Positions 37,133 to 46,155 of a stretch of DNA of 64,000 nucleotides are shown here, piece after piece (the first letter of the stretch is position 1; the number at the start of each line of letters is the position of its first letter). The stretch is from Luteimonas sp. MC1572 (GTDB lineage: Bacteria; Pseudomonadota; Gammaproteobacteria; Xanthomonadales; Xanthomonadaceae). The position numbers and the translations under genes were made by a program. The stretch spans positions 1,922,001 through 1,986,000 of the forward strand of contig NZ_CP067112.1 in assembly GCF_016615815.1 (NCBI RefSeq), given 5' to 3'. The notes under the pieces were generated by a model. It made no database searches. It had not been told where the DNA came from and saw only the letters and a program-made list of their open reading frames with translations.

Positions 37133-38495
37133 GACGCACCGCCGCTGGCGCACGCGAGGGATCAAGCAGCGTCGGCTGGCGCACCGCGCAATGCGCCACC
37201 GCGCGCTCGATGTCCGGGAACGCCTGCAGGCCGTACCAGAACACCTTCCACTTGGCCTGCTTGTAGCAGCCGTCGGACTCTGCGTAATAGAAGATGTTGA
37301 CCGCGTTGTCGTGGCGCGAACGCCAGAACAGCCGCGGGGTTTCCTCGCGCATCACCTGCCACACCGCGCGCCCGAGGCCCTCGCCCTGCGCGTCGTCGAG
37401 CACCGCGAACTTGTCGAGATACGGCACGCCGTCCACTTCGGTGAGGATCACCGCGGTGCGGTAGTGCTCGCTGACGTAGGCGCGCAGCAGCGGCGTGCGC
37501 TCGAAGTAGTCGTGCGCCAGCGTGCGTCCGAAGGCCGATTCGATCAGCGTGCGCAGCCGCGGCAGGTCCAGCTGGTCCCAGCGTTCGGCGCGCAGCACGC
37601 GCTCGCCGCGACGCACCAGGGTGCCGGAGCCCTTGTGGGTGAACAGCTCCTTGGCCAGCTCGCCGGGGCGCGTGATCGACACCGACGACGAATGCGGCAG
37701 CGCCATCAGCAGGTCGTGGATCTGCTCGATCTTCACCCGCATGCCGGAGTGCAGCCAGGGCTGCGCCAGCAGTTCGTCGTATTCGGTGCTGAGGTTGATC
37801 GAGTCGATCAGCTCGCCGTCGGCGCCAAGCAGGCCGCCGGTGCCGGTGAGGAACACGATCTTGTACGGTTGCAGGGTCTTGATGAGTTCGTTGGCGGCCC
37901 AGTCGGCGTTGACGTTGACGATCTGGCCTTCCGCCGTCTCGCCGAGCGAGGCGATCACCGGGATCGAGCCGGCCTTGATCGCCGCACCCACGCCGTCGGT
38001 ATCGACGCGCGCGACCTTGCCGACCAGGCCATAGCGCTCGCGGTCGAGGAACGCGCACTCGAACACGCCCGACTGGATCGACGTGGCGCGCACGCCCTCC
38101 GCCTGCAGTGCCTCCACCAGGCGCAGGTTCTCCTCGCGCATCACGCGGCGCACGATCGCCAGGCCTTCGGCATCGGTGTAGCGCAGGTTGTCGACCACGC
38201 GCTTCTCGATGCCGGCATCGCGCATGGCTTCGTCGAGCTGCGGCCCGGCGCCGTGCAGCACGATCGGCGTCAGGCCGACCTGCTGCAGGAACGCCAGCGA
38301 CGACACCAGCTCGTCGAGCTGGTCGCGCAGCACGGCGCCACCCACCTTGACCACCGCGAAGCGTGCGGCATCGAGCTGCGAGAAGCGCTTCAGGTACTGG
38401 CTGATTTCCTTGGCGCTGCCCATTCCGGACAGCAGGCGGACGATGGTCTGCCGGGTCTGGCGGTGGACGTTCTGCATGGCGGGCGTTGCGTTCAT
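37125..38495 (-). CDS. argB: Bifunctional N-acetylglutamate kinase / N-acetylglutamate synthase
   Basis: 456 residues. The amino-acid-kinase domain (about 30-300) shows [20 protein letters not shown] and [20 protein letters not shown]-like acetyltransferase domain follows (about 305-456: [20 protein letters not shown] and GEGLGRAVW as acetyl-CoA site). This vertebrate-like NAGS/K architecture was characterised in Xanthomonas campestris. It explains the lack of a separate argA here and would carry both first steps and arginine regulation. The start [10 protein letters not shown] overlaps argE' by four bases. Confidence 0.93.
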   Translation of the reverse strand: MNATPAMQNVHRQTRQTIVRLLSGMGSAKEISQYLKRFSQLDAARFAVVKVGGAVLRDQLDELVSSLAFLQQVGLTPIVLHGAGPQLDEAMRDAGIEKRVVDNLRYTDAEGLAIVRRVMREENLRLVEALQAEGVRATSIQSGVFECAFLDRERYGLVGKVARVDTDGVGAAIKAGSIPVIASLGETAEGQIVNVNADWAANELIKTLQPYKIVFLTGTGGLLGADGELIDSINLSTEYDELLAQPWLHSGMRVKIEQIHDLLMALPHSSSVSITRPGELAKELFTHKGSGTLVRRGERVLRAERWDQLDLPRLRTLIESAFGRTLAHDYFERTPLLRAYVSEHYRTAVILTEVDGVPYLDKFAVLDDAQGEGLGRAVWQVMREETPRLFWRSRHDNAVNIFYYAESDGCYKQAKWKVFWYGLQAFPDIERAVAHCAVRQPTLLDPSRAPAAVRHG

Positions 38496-39598
38496 GTGGC
38501 CTTCGAGAGGATGGCGTGCACGGCGCCGGCGTAGCGTGCGAGCTGGTCGAGCGCGACCCATTCGTCAGCGGTATGCGCCTGGGCGATGTGGCCGGGCCCG
38601 TAGACGATGGCGTTGAGGCCGGCGGCGGAGAACAGCGAGGCTTCGGTCCAGAAATCGACGGCGTTGCCGATCGCGAGGCCCAGGCCGTCGGCCAGGTCGC
38701 GTGCGGCCAGGCGGCGCTCTTCCGCGGCAGACACGTCGCCGGCCGGCAGCGAGGGGCCGAAGAACGTGGGCGTGTAGTCGCTGCCTTCCGCGGCCAGCGC
38801 GGCGAAGCGCGCGTGCAGCACCTCCATGTCCTGCGACGGCAGCGGGCGGAAGCCGAAGCGCACCTCGGCTGCCGGCGCGATCACGTTGGCCTTGATGCCG
38901 CCCTCGACGCGACCGATGTTGAAGCGCAGCCCGGTCAGGCCGCCGAACCGCTGGTGGGCCTCGCCTTCAGCCAGCGCCAGTGCGTCCACGCCCCAGCGCA
39001 TCGCCTTGTGCACGGCGCTGGCGGACAGCGCCTGCGCGCCCGATGCATGGCCGGCTTCGCCGTGGAAGCGCAGCTGCACCGCGGCGATGCCACGGTGTGC
39101 GAGCACCGCCTCGCAGCCGGTCGGCTCGGCCACCAGCACGTCTTCGAAGCCGTGCGCGGATGCCAGGAACGCGGCGATGCAGCGCGGGTCGTTGGCTTCC
39201 TCGTCGCTGGAGAACAGGAACGCCGCATCGCCGCCGCTGGCCTGCGCCGCGGCGATCAGCGCCGCGGCCGCGCCCTTGATGTCGCAGGCGCCGAGGCCGA
39301 TCGCGCGCCCGTCCTCGACGCGCAGCACGTGCGGATCGGCGGTCCATGCCGGCGAGTCCGGCACCGTGTCCAGGTGCACGTTGAACAGCAGCGCCGGCTG
39401 GCCGCGACGGGCGAACAGCGACACCGCGCCCGCGCCGTGGTCGCTGACCGTCACCTCGAAATCCGGCAGCTGCCCGCGGATGTAGTCGAAGATCCCGCCG
39501 CTGTCGATCGCGCGCGGCGGGTTGCGGGTGTCGAACGCCACCAGCGCGCGCAGGTGGCGCAGCACGGCATCGAGCAGCGGGTCGCCGGCGTGGCTCAC
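38492..39598 (-). CDS. argE': N-acetyl-L-citrulline deacetylase
   Basis: 368 residues of the M20 metallopeptidase family. Zinc motifs are [29 protein letters not shown] and EPTGCEAVL. Placement between argG and the NAGK/S gene, with an acetylornithine carbamoyltransferase present, fits the Xanthomonas acetylcitrulline deacetylase rather than ordinary ArgE. The start is GTG at 39598, overlapping the argG stop (GTGA). The longer open frame upstream is a shadow of argG. Confidence 0.9.
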   Translation of the reverse strand: MSHAGDPLLDAVLRHLRALVAFDTRNPPRAIDSGGIFDYIRGQLPDFEVTVSDHGAGAVSLFARRGQPALLFNVHLDTVPDSPAWTADPHVLRVEDGRAIGLGACDIKGAAAALIAAAQASGGDAAFLFSSDEEANDPRCIAAFLASAHGFEDVLVAEPTGCEAVLAHRGIAAVQLRFHGEAGHASGAQALSASAVHKAMRWGVDALALAEGEAHQRFGGLTGLRFNIGRVEGGIKANVIAPAAEVRFGFRPLPSQDMEVLHARFAALAAEGSDYTPTFFGPSLPAGDVSAAEERRLAARDLADGLGLAIGNAVDFWTEASLFSAAGLNAIVYGPGHIAQAHTADEWVALDQLARYAGAVHAILSKAT

Positions 39599-40803
39599 TG
39601 GCGGTTGACCTCCGCCCACAGCGTGGAGCTCATGCCGAACAGCTTGATGAAGCCCTCGGCCTCCTCCACGCCCCAGTCGGCCGACTGCGCGTAGGTCGCG
39701 CCGCTGGCATTGAGGATGTGCGGCGAGCGCACCGCCACCGCGTCGACGCGGCCGCCGCGGGTCTCCAGCACCACTTCGCCGTTGACGGTCGCCTGCGACG
39801 AGGCCAGGAACGCCTCGAGATCGGTCTTCAGCGGGTCGTGGAAGAAGCCTTCGTACACCAGCTCCACCCACTTGCGCGCCACGTCGGGCTTGAAGCGGTT
39901 CTGCTGCTTGGTGAGCACTGCTTCTTCCAGCGCGCGGTGCGCGGCCAGCAGCGCGGTCAGGCCCGGCGCCTCGTACACGATGCGGCCCTTGAGGCCGATG
40001 GTGGTGTCGCCGGTGTACATGCCGCGGCCCACGCCGTACGGCGCGAACATGGTGTTGAGGCGTGCCAGCAGCATTTCGCCGCGCATCTCCTCCCCGTCCA
40101 TGGCCACGGCTTCGCCGTTGACGAAGCGCAGCGCCACGCTCAGCGTCTGCTCCGGCCATGCGGCGCGCGGCGCGCACCAGCCGCGCGCACCCTCGCCCGG
40201 GGCCTCCCAGCGGTCGATCTCGCCGCCGGACATGGTCAGCCCGAGCAGGTTCTCGTTGATCGTGTAGGCGCGCTGCTTGGCGCGCACGCCGAAGCCTCGC
40301 GCGGCCAGGTACTCCTGCTCGTAGGCGCGGGTCTGCGTGTGTTCCTTCTGGATCTCGCGGATCGGCGCCACGATGCGGAAATCACCCGAAGCCTTCACCG
40401 CCAGGTCGAAGCGCACCTGGTCGTTGCCCATGCCGGTGCAGCCATGCGCGATGGCATTGGTGCCGAGGTCGCGGGCGCGCGCCAGGGTGGCGTCGACGAT
40501 CAGGTAGCGGTCGGAGACCAGCAGCGGGTACTGGCCCTGGTAGCACTCGCCGGCCCATACGAACGGCTTCACGAAGCCGTCCCAGATCGCCGGACCGCCA
40601 TCGATCGTGACGTGGCTGGCCACGCCGAGCTCCGCGGCGCGCTTTTCGATGAAGGCACGCTCGTCGGCATCGACGCCGCCGGTGTCGGCGAACACGGTGT
40701 GCACGTTCCAGCCCTGCTCCTTCAGCCACGGCACGCAGAAGCTGGTGTCGAGGCCGCCGGAGAAGGCGAGGACGATGTCTTTGGATGTCTCGGGGGTGTT
40801 CAT
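39595..40803 (-). CDS. argG: Argininosuccinate synthase
   Basis: 402 residues. The ATP-binding P-loop [13 protein letters not shown] is at the N-terminus and [18 protein letters not shown] in the middle. It joins citrulline and aspartate using ATP. In this pathway citrulline comes from deacetylation by the next gene product. The sequence is of the Xanthomonas/Bacteroidetes-like short type, starting [19 protein letters not shown]. Its ATG lies 69 bases after the argF' stop. Confidence 0.96.
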   Translation of the reverse strand: MNTPETSKDIVLAFSGGLDTSFCVPWLKEQGWNVHTVFADTGGVDADERAFIEKRAAELGVASHVTIDGGPAIWDGFVKPFVWAGECYQGQYPLLVSDRYLIVDATLARARDLGTNAIAHGCTGMGNDQVRFDLAVKASGDFRIVAPIREIQKEHTQTRAYEQEYLAARGFGVRAKQRAYTINENLLGLTMSGGEIDRWEAPGEGARGWCAPRAAWPEQTLSVALRFVNGEAVAMDGEEMRGEMLLARLNTMFAPYGVGRGMYTGDTTIGLKGRIVYEAPGLTALLAAHRALEEAVLTKQQNRFKPDVARKWVELVYEGFFHDPLKTDLEAFLASSQATVNGEVVLETRGGRVDAVAVRSPHILNASGATYAQSADWGVEEAEGFIKLFGMSSTLWAEVNRQ

Positions 40804-40872
40804 GGATGCCGCTCGATCTGGACGTGGGGGAGGAATTCGTTGCTGCGCGGCGCCGGAGGGGCGCTGCCGGTT

Positions 40873-41904
40873 TTACTGCCTGGCCAGCGCCGCCATCACC
40901 GCCTTCTGCACGTGCAGGCGGTTGCCGGCCTCGTCGACGGCGATGCAGCGCGGTGAATCCATCACCGCATCCGTGGCCTTGATGTTGCGGCGCAGCGGCA
41001 GGCAGTGGCTGAAGACGGCATCGTTGGTGCGCGCCATCTTGGCCTCGTCGACCATGAAGTGGCGGTACTGGTCGCGGATCGGCTTCTCCGGCGCCCAGTT
41101 GCCGAAGTACGGCAGCGCGCCCCAGCTCTTGGCGTACACCACGTCGGCACCGGCATAGGCGCTGTCGATGTCGTGGCTGACGGTGAGCGAGCCGCCGCTC
41201 TCGGCGATGTTGTCGGCCGCCCAGCCCATGTAGCGCTCGTCCAGGACGTACTCCGGCGTGGGGCACAGCAGAGTCACGTCCATGCCCATCCGGGTGGCGA
41301 TGGTCAGCGCCGAGTTGGCGACGGCCGTGTTCAGCGGCTTGGGGTGGTAGGTCCAGGTGAGGACATACTTCTTGCCGCGCAGGTCGCGCGTGCCGAAATG
41401 CTCCTGCAGCGCCAGCGCGTGCGCCAGCTCCTGGCAGGGATGCGTGATGGTTTCCATGTTGATCACCGGCACCGTGGCGTACTTCGCGAAGCCGGCCAGC
41501 ACGCGGTCCTCGCGGTCCAGCGACCAGTCGACGAACTTCGGGAACGCGCGCACGCCGATCATGTCGACGTAGCGGCTGAGCACGCGCGCGACCTCGGCGA
41601 TGTGCTCCTCGGCCTCGCCGTCCATCACCGTGCCCAGGTCGAACTCGATCGGCCAGGCGTCCTTGCCGGGCTGCAGCACCACCGCGTGGCCGCCGAGCTG
41701 GAACGCGCCGAGCTCGAAGCTGGTGCGCGTGCGCAGCGAGGGATTGAAGAACAGCAGGGCGATCGACTTGCCCTTGAACGCGTCACCCAGGCGATCGCGC
41801 TTCATGCGCTCGGCGTCGGCCAGCACGGCGTCGAGCTCGGCGCGGCTCCAGTCCTGGGTATTGAGGAAGTGCTTGATTGGAGCGGGCTTGATCGGTGGGG
41901 TCAT
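40873..41904 (-). CDS. argF': N-acetyl-L-ornithine carbamoyltransferase
   Basis: 343 residues. NPSLRTRTSFELGAFQLGGH is the carbamoyl-phosphate site. The ETITHPCQELAHALALQEHF and YVLTWTYHPKPLNTAVANSA stretches, and the second-domain CLPLRRNIKATDAVMDS, match the characterised X. campestris AOTCase. It uses acetylornithine instead of ornithine, so arginine synthesis runs through acetylcitrulline. ATG at 41904 (MTPPIKPAPIKHF) or 41916 (MDQTMTPP) may be the start; neither has a clear Shine-Dalgarno. An intrinsic-terminator-like hairpin ends 13-25 bases upstream. Confidence 0.95.
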   Translation of the reverse strand: MTPPIKPAPIKHFLNTQDWSRAELDAVLADAERMKRDRLGDAFKGKSIALLFFNPSLRTRTSFELGAFQLGGHAVVLQPGKDAWPIEFDLGTVMDGEAEEHIAEVARVLSRYVDMIGVRAFPKFVDWSLDREDRVLAGFAKYATVPVINMETITHPCQELAHALALQEHFGTRDLRGKKYVLTWTYHPKPLNTAVANSALTIATRMGMDVTLLCPTPEYVLDERYMGWAADNIAESGGSLTVSHDIDSAYAGADVVYAKSWGALPYFGNWAPEKPIRDQYRHFMVDEAKMARTNDAVFSHCLPLRRNIKATDAVMDSPRCIAVDEAGNRLHVQKAVMAALARQ

Positions 41905-41929
41905 GGTCTGGTCCATGGGTCTGGAAACG

Positions 41930-41951
41930 AAAAAACCCGGCTCGGGCCGGG
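41930..41951 (-). terminator. Intrinsic terminator/possible attenuator directly upstream of the arg operon
   Basis: On the minus strand a perfect 6-bp stem CCCGGC/GCCGGG with loop CCGA is followed by six T. It lies between the upstream small gene and argF', 13-25 bases before the argF' start codon. No promoter can fit between it and the gene, so arg transcription must either read through it or start within it. It could be the terminator of the upstream gene or a conditional attenuator. Confidence 0.65.
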
Positions 41952-41983
41952 CTCTGGACAACGGACATACAGGCGATCCGGTC

Positions 41984-42109
41984 TCAACCCGCGGGAATGA
42001 GGGCGTCCGGTCGGTGCGCGCGCGAGGTCATCCCCGACGCCATGCGGGCGGAGGTGAGGAGGTCGGCGCTGCTGATCGCGGTGTGCTGCATGACCCGGAA
42101 TGGTCCCAT
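41984..42109 (-). CDS. Small ORF upstream of the arg operon (possible leader peptide)
   Basis: 41 codons (35 if started at the second ATG, 42091) ending 32 bases before the terminator hairpin. It contains four Arg codons, not in tandem (one near the middle and R-A-H-R near the end). The Shine-Dalgarno is weak. Coding status is unproven; it is listed because of its position between a promoterless stretch and a terminator ahead of an amino-acid biosynthesis operon. Confidence 0.25.
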   Translation of the reverse strand: MGPFRVMQHTAISSADLLTSARMASGMTSRAHRPDALIPAG

Positions 42110-42139
42110 GCCCGCGGCCCGGGGTGCAAGGGTTGGGGC

Positions 42140-42634
42140 CTAATCCTGGTTGCCGGCGGGCGCCACCGGCGTCACCGACACCCGCACCCGCAGCCGGTTG
42201 CCGGGGTCTGCGGGCAGGCGCGAGCGGTACTTGCTGCCGCGGTGCACGTAATCGACGTCGTAGGCGATCGGGCGGCGGAACTCGCGCTCCACGGGCACCA
42301 TGCGGCAGCCCGCGGCGTCGGCGTCGTCACTGCCTGCAACCTCCGCCGCCCTTGCCGGGGCGAGCACGTCCTTGACCGCGCCGACCACGCGCGCCAGCCC
42401 GCGGCGCGATTCCGGGTCGTCTGCGGCCTGCACCATCGACGACTGCTCGCAGCGCTCGACCATGCTGGTGGCGCGCAGGGTCTGGTAGACCGGCTCCGCG
42501 CGCAGCACCTGGGCGTACTCGTAGCGCACGTTCTCGGACTGGATCACCGTGTGCTGCGCCCACGCCGCGGGCGCCGCAAGTGCGGCGACGAAGAGCAGCG
42601 GCAGGCACCGCTTGGCGGGCGAGGACGGGTGCAT
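42140..42634 (-). CDS. Exported hypothetical protein, UmoD/glycine-zipper-2TM-like without the zipper
   Basis: 164 residues with a signal peptide (cleavage after about 26, AWAQ). YEYAQVLRAEPVYQ near the N-terminus and EFRRPIAYDVDYVHRGSKYR with LPADPGNRLRVRVSVTP at the C-terminus match the ends of exported glycine-zipper 2TM proteins. The central Gly-rich zipper is missing and replaced by a short helix (RGLARVVGAVKDVL). Function unknown. It is divergent from cysS. Confidence 0.6.
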   Translation of the reverse strand: MHPSSPAKRCLPLLFVAALAAPAAWAQHTVIQSENVRYEYAQVLRAEPVYQTLRATSMVERCEQSSMVQAADDPESRRGLARVVGAVKDVLAPARAAEVAGSDDADAAGCRMVPVEREFRRPIAYDVDYVHRGSKYRSRLPADPGNRLRVRVSVTPVAPAGNQD

Positions 42635-42707
42635 GGAGATCCGGCAGTGTATGGGCTGGCCGGGCACAGGGGCTGAATCGTGGCTGTCGTGGCCCTGCCG
42701 CGGCCGC

Positions 42708-42713
42708 TAGAAT
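42708..42713 (+). promoter_or_regulatory. -10-like box TAGAAT before cysS
   Basis: TAGAAT lies 26 bases before the cysS ATG. No clear -35 element is seen. Confidence 0.45.
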
Positions 42714-42739
42714 CACGGGTCTGCACAGCGGCCCATGCA

Positions 42740-44158
42740 ATGACCCTGCGACTGTTCAACAGCCTGACCCGGCGGGTCGAGGACTTCCAACCCGCGGATC
42801 CGGAGCGCACGACGATGTATGTCTGCGGGCCCACGGTCTACAACTACGTGCATATCGGCAACGCGCGCGGGCCGGTGGTGTTCGACGTGCTGGCGCGGCT
42901 GCTGCGCCGCCGTTTCGGCCGTCTGGACTACGCCCGCAACATCACCGACGTCGACGACAAGATCAACGCCGCCGCCGCCGAACAGGGCGTGCCGATCTCG
43001 GCCATCACCGACCGCTTCGCCGCCGCCTACCGCGAGGACATGGCCGCGCTGGGCGTGGCGCCGCCGGACATCGAGCCGGAGGCCACGCGCCACATCCCGC
43101 AGATCATCGCCATGGTCGAGCGCCTCGTTGCCGCAGGTAACGCGTATGCCGCCGAAGGCCACGTGCTGTTCGCGGTCGCAAGCTTCGATGGCTACGGCAA
43201 GCTCTCGCGCCGCGAGCTCGAGGACATGCTCGCCGGCGCCCGCGTTGAAGTGGCCCCGTACAAGCGCGACCCGGGCGACTTCGTGCTGTGGAAGCCCTCC
43301 ACCGGCGACCTGCCCGGCTGGGACTCGCCCTGGGGCCATGGCCGCCCGGGCTGGCACATCGAATGCTCGGCGATGGCAGCCGCCCACCTTGGCGAGACCA
43401 TCGACATCCACGCCGGCGGCGTGGATCTGCAATTCCCGCACCACGAAAACGAGATCGCGCAGAGCGAGTGCGCGCACGGCGGCAAGCCGTTCGCACGATT
43501 CTGGCTGCACAACGGCATGCTCAACTTCGGCGGCGCCAAGATGTCGAAGTCGCTGGGCAACATCGAGAAGGTCCACGACCTGGTGCGCGCGCACCCGCCA
43601 GAAGCGCTGCGCCATGCACTGATGTCGGCGCACTACCGGCAGCCGCTGGACTGGTCGGATGCGCTGGTCGAACAGAGCGTGCGCACCCTGGACCGGCTGT
43701 ACGGCACGCTGCGCGACGTCGACGCGCTGGCACCCGCGGACACGGCTCCGGACGTCGCGACTCCCGACGCGGTCGAAGCCGCGCTCGACGACGACCTCAA
43801 CACCCCGCAGGCACTGGCCGAACTGGCCGCGATCGCCGGCAACGCGCGCGTGCTGCGCAACGCGATTGGCAATGGTGAAGCATCGGGCAACGGCCCCCTG
43901 CTGGCGCTGGCCACGCTCGGCGCCAGCCTGCGCGCCGGTGGCCGCGTGCTGGGCCTGCTGCAGCAGTCGCCGGCGGCGTGGTTCGCGCGCGGCGCGTCGG
44001 GCGATGACGACGCGCGCATCCAGGCGCTCGTCGAGGAGCGCGCCGCCGCCAAGCAGGCACGCGACTTCGCACGCGCGGACGGCATCCGCGACCAGTTGGC
44101 CGGCGAAGGCATCCTGCTCGAGGACACGCCGCAGGGCGTACGCTGGAAGCGCGCATGA
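42740..44158 (+). CDS. cysS: Cysteinyl-tRNA synthetase
   Basis: 472 residues, class Ia synthetase. [20 protein letters not shown] contains the zinc Cys and HIGN (HIGH) motif; [10 protein letters not shown] and HENEIAQSE are further zinc ligands; KMSKS is intact in [11 protein letters not shown]. The start MTLRLFNSL matches the family. It overlaps sufE by four bases, giving a cysteine-related cysS-sufE pair. Confidence 0.97.
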   Translation: MTLRLFNSLTRRVEDFQPADPERTTMYVCGPTVYNYVHIGNARGPVVFDVLARLLRRRFGRLDYARNITDVDDKINAAAAEQGVPISAITDRFAAAYREDMAALGVAPPDIEPEATRHIPQIIAMVERLVAAGNAYAAEGHVLFAVASFDGYGKLSRRELEDMLAGARVEVAPYKRDPGDFVLWKPSTGDLPGWDSPWGHGRPGWHIECSAMAAAHLGETIDIHAGGVDLQFPHHENEIAQSECAHGGKPFARFWLHNGMLNFGGAKMSKSLGNIEKVHDLVRAHPPEALRHALMSAHYRQPLDWSDALVEQSVRTLDRLYGTLRDVDALAPADTAPDVATPDAVEAALDDDLNTPQALAELAAIAGNARVLRNAIGNGEASGNGPLLALATLGASLRAGGRVLGLLQQSPAAWFARGASGDDDARIQALVEERAAAKQARDFARADGIRDQLAGEGILLEDTPQGVRWKRA

Positions 44159-44595
44159 ACGACACCGTATTCCCGCTCGAAGCCACCGCCGACGAGGCAC
44201 AGGCCGCGATCCGCGACGAGTTCGCGTTCTTCAGCGACTGGTCGGAGCGTTACCAGTACCTGATCGACCTCGGCCGCAAGCTGCCGCCGTTCCCGGACGC
44301 ACTGCGCACCGAGGAGCACCGGCTGCTCGGCTGCCAGTCGATGGTGTGGATCGTGCCGTCCGGCGACGCCACGCGGCTGGATTTCGCCGCGGCCAGTGAC
44401 TCGGCCATCGTCTCCGGCCTGGTGTTCCTGGCGCTGCGCGTCTACGCCGGCCGCAGCGCAGCCGAGATCCTGGCCAGCGAGCCGGGCTATATCGCCGACA
44501 TCGGGCTGGCGAAGCATCTTTCGCCGACCCGCAGCAACGGACTGGCCGCGCTGCTTGCCGTGATCCGCGATACCGCGCAGCGCGCGCAGGCGTGA
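44155..44595 (+). CDS. sufE: Cysteine desulfuration protein SufE
   Basis: 146 residues. The sulfur-accepting Cys is C60 in [12 protein letters not shown]. The C-terminal [18 protein letters not shown] is typical of SufE/CsdE. It takes persulfide sulfur from a cysteine desulfurase (SufS-type) for Fe-S cluster assembly. No sufS is adjacent; linkage to cysS may couple cysteine use. It overlaps both neighbours. Confidence 0.93.
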   Translation: MNDTVFPLEATADEAQAAIRDEFAFFSDWSERYQYLIDLGRKLPPFPDALRTEEHRLLGCQSMVWIVPSGDATRLDFAAASDSAIVSGLVFLALRVYAGRSAAEILASEPGYIADIGLAKHLSPTRSNGLAALLAVIRDTAQRAQA

Positions 44596-45869
44596 CCACG
44601 GCGGGCACCGCTGCCACGCCGCCCAGGGACACCGACCGCACGGCGCAGGGCAACGCGGCACCGCTGCGCAACCGCTCCTTCCGCGGGCTGATGGCCTACC
44701 GGATCTGCAACATCCTGTCCTACCAGATGGTCGCGGTGACGGTGGGCTGGCATGTCTATGAGCTCACGCGCGACCCGTGGATGCTCGGCCTGATCGGCCT
44801 GGCGGAACTGCTGCCGTACTTTTGCGTGGCGCCGTTCGCGGGGTACCTGGTGGACCATCTGCCGCGCCGCAGGCTTGGCATGTTCGCCTGCATCGGCCTG
44901 GCGCTGACGCCGATCGCACTGGCATTGATCGCCGCCGGCGTGCTCGGCCAGGTGCACGTCGGCTGGATCTACGCCGCGGTCGCACTGACCGGCGCGGTGC
45001 GCGCGTTCCTCGGCCCGGTCTACAACGCGCTGTTCGCGCGGGTGCTGCCACGCACCCAGTTCGCACGCGGCGCGAGCGTGGGTTCGATCGTGTTCCAGTC
45101 CGCGATGGTGCTGGGGCCGGCAGCTGGCGGGTTGATCGTCGGCCTGGCCGGCAAGTCCGCGGCCTATGCCGTTGCGGCCGGCTTTGCGCTGATGGCCGCG
45201 CTGGCCGTCGGCCGACTGAAGGTGACCGAGCCCGCGATCACCCTGCAGGGCGCGCCGATCTTTGCCAGCATCGCCGAAGGCGCGCGCTTCGTGTTCTCGC
45301 ACCAGATCCTGCTGGCCGCGCTGGCGCTGGACATGTTCGCGGTGCTGTTTGGCGGCGCGATCTCGCTTGCGCCCGCCTTCATCAAGGAAATCCTGCACTA
45401 CGGCCCGGAAGGCCTCGGGATCCTGCGCAGCGCGCCGGCGCTGGGTGCTGTAGCGATGGGCGTGTGGCTGGCGCGACGGCCACCGACGCGCAACGCCGGG
45501 CGCATCCTGCTGTTCGCGGTGGCCGGCTTCGGCATCTGCATCATCGGTTTCGGGCTGTCGACCGCGTTCTGGCTGTCGGCGTTCTTCCTGCTGATGTCCG
45601 GAGTCTGCGACGGCGTGTCGGTCGTGCTGCGCTCGACCATCCTGCAGCTGGCTACGCCCGACGCGATGCGCGGCCGGGTGTCGTCCATCAACGGCCTGTT
45701 CGTGGGCTCGTCGAACGAACTGGGCGCGTTCTACGCCGGCTCCATGGGCCGCCTGCTCGGCCTGGTGCCGGCGGTGGTGCTGGGCGGCTGCGTGACCATG
45801 ACCGTGGCGGCGGTCACTGCGTGGCGCGCGCCGCGGTTGCGGCGCCTGGACATGCGCGAGCTGACGTAA
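44592..45869 (+). CDS. MFS transporter, EntS-like
   Basis: 425 residues, 12 helices. The GWHVYELTRDPWMLGLIGLA and PFAGYLVDHLPRRRLG stretches and the MRGRVSSINGLFVGSSNELG loop match the MFS_3/EntS exporter group. The start is GTG at 44592 overlapping the sufE stop (GTGA). The substrate is unknown; export of a siderophore-like or hydrophobic compound is a family-based guess. Confidence 0.8.
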   Translation: MTTAGTAATPPRDTDRTAQGNAAPLRNRSFRGLMAYRICNILSYQMVAVTVGWHVYELTRDPWMLGLIGLAELLPYFCVAPFAGYLVDHLPRRRLGMFACIGLALTPIALALIAAGVLGQVHVGWIYAAVALTGAVRAFLGPVYNALFARVLPRTQFARGASVGSIVFQSAMVLGPAAGGLIVGLAGKSAAYAVAAGFALMAALAVGRLKVTEPAITLQGAPIFASIAEGARFVFSHQILLAALALDMFAVLFGGAISLAPAFIKEILHYGPEGLGILRSAPALGAVAMGVWLARRPPTRNAGRILLFAVAGFGICIIGFGLSTAFWLSAFFLLMSGVCDGVSVVLRSTILQLATPDAMRGRVSSINGLFVGSSNELGAFYAGSMGRLLGLVPAVVLGGCVTMTVAAVTAWRAPRLRRLDMRELT

Positions 45870-45984
45870 CGCCCATCATCTATGCGGTGCCGGGTCCTCT
45901 TTACTTCGTGTTGCTCGAGAAGCAAAGCCACGGCCCGCAATCCCGCCCACGGTGCCGCTACTGGCAGCCCGCACAGAGTCCCGA

Positions 45985-46078
45985 AGTGGCCGGGAGGCCT
46001 TCGCGGGGAAGTCAAGGAGGAGGCATCCGCCGCCAGGCGGATCCGGGGGACATGAGCCGCGAAGGCCTCCCGGCCACT
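45985..46078. repeat. Large palindromic element: 22-bp perfect inverted repeat with nested hairpin
   Basis: The arms at 45985-46006 and 46057-46078 are exact reverse complements (22 of 22). Between them a second perfect hairpin (ATCCGCC/GGCGGAT, 46025-46042) is nested. It lies between the convergent MFS and DksA-like genes. No transposase is present; it resembles an intergenic REP/BIME or MITE-like element, or a bidirectional terminator structure. Only one copy is seen in this window. Confidence 0.85.
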
Positions 46079-46099
46079 GCGGCGCCCCAAACGGGAAAC

Positions 46100-46124
46100 A
46101 AAAAAAGCCCGGCATCGCCGGGCT
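46100..46124 (-). terminator. Intrinsic terminator of the DksA-like gene
   Basis: On the minus strand an 8-bp perfect stem AGCCCGGC/GCCGGGCT with loop GAT runs into a seven-T tract. It lies 31 bases after the stop codon. Confidence 0.85.
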
Positions 46125-46155
46125 CCTTTCGTGACGTGCACAACTTGCGACTGGA

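Noticed and set aside
42740..45869. cysS-sufE-MFS as a cysteine-derived natural-product cluster
   Set aside because: cysS and sufE are housekeeping genes and no biosynthetic enzymes accompany them; overlap alone shows only coexpression.
45876..46115. Short open frames (79 and 60 codons) inside the palindromic intergenic region
   Set aside because: They arise from the inverted repeat itself, being similar on both strands, and lack ribosome-binding sites or motifs.
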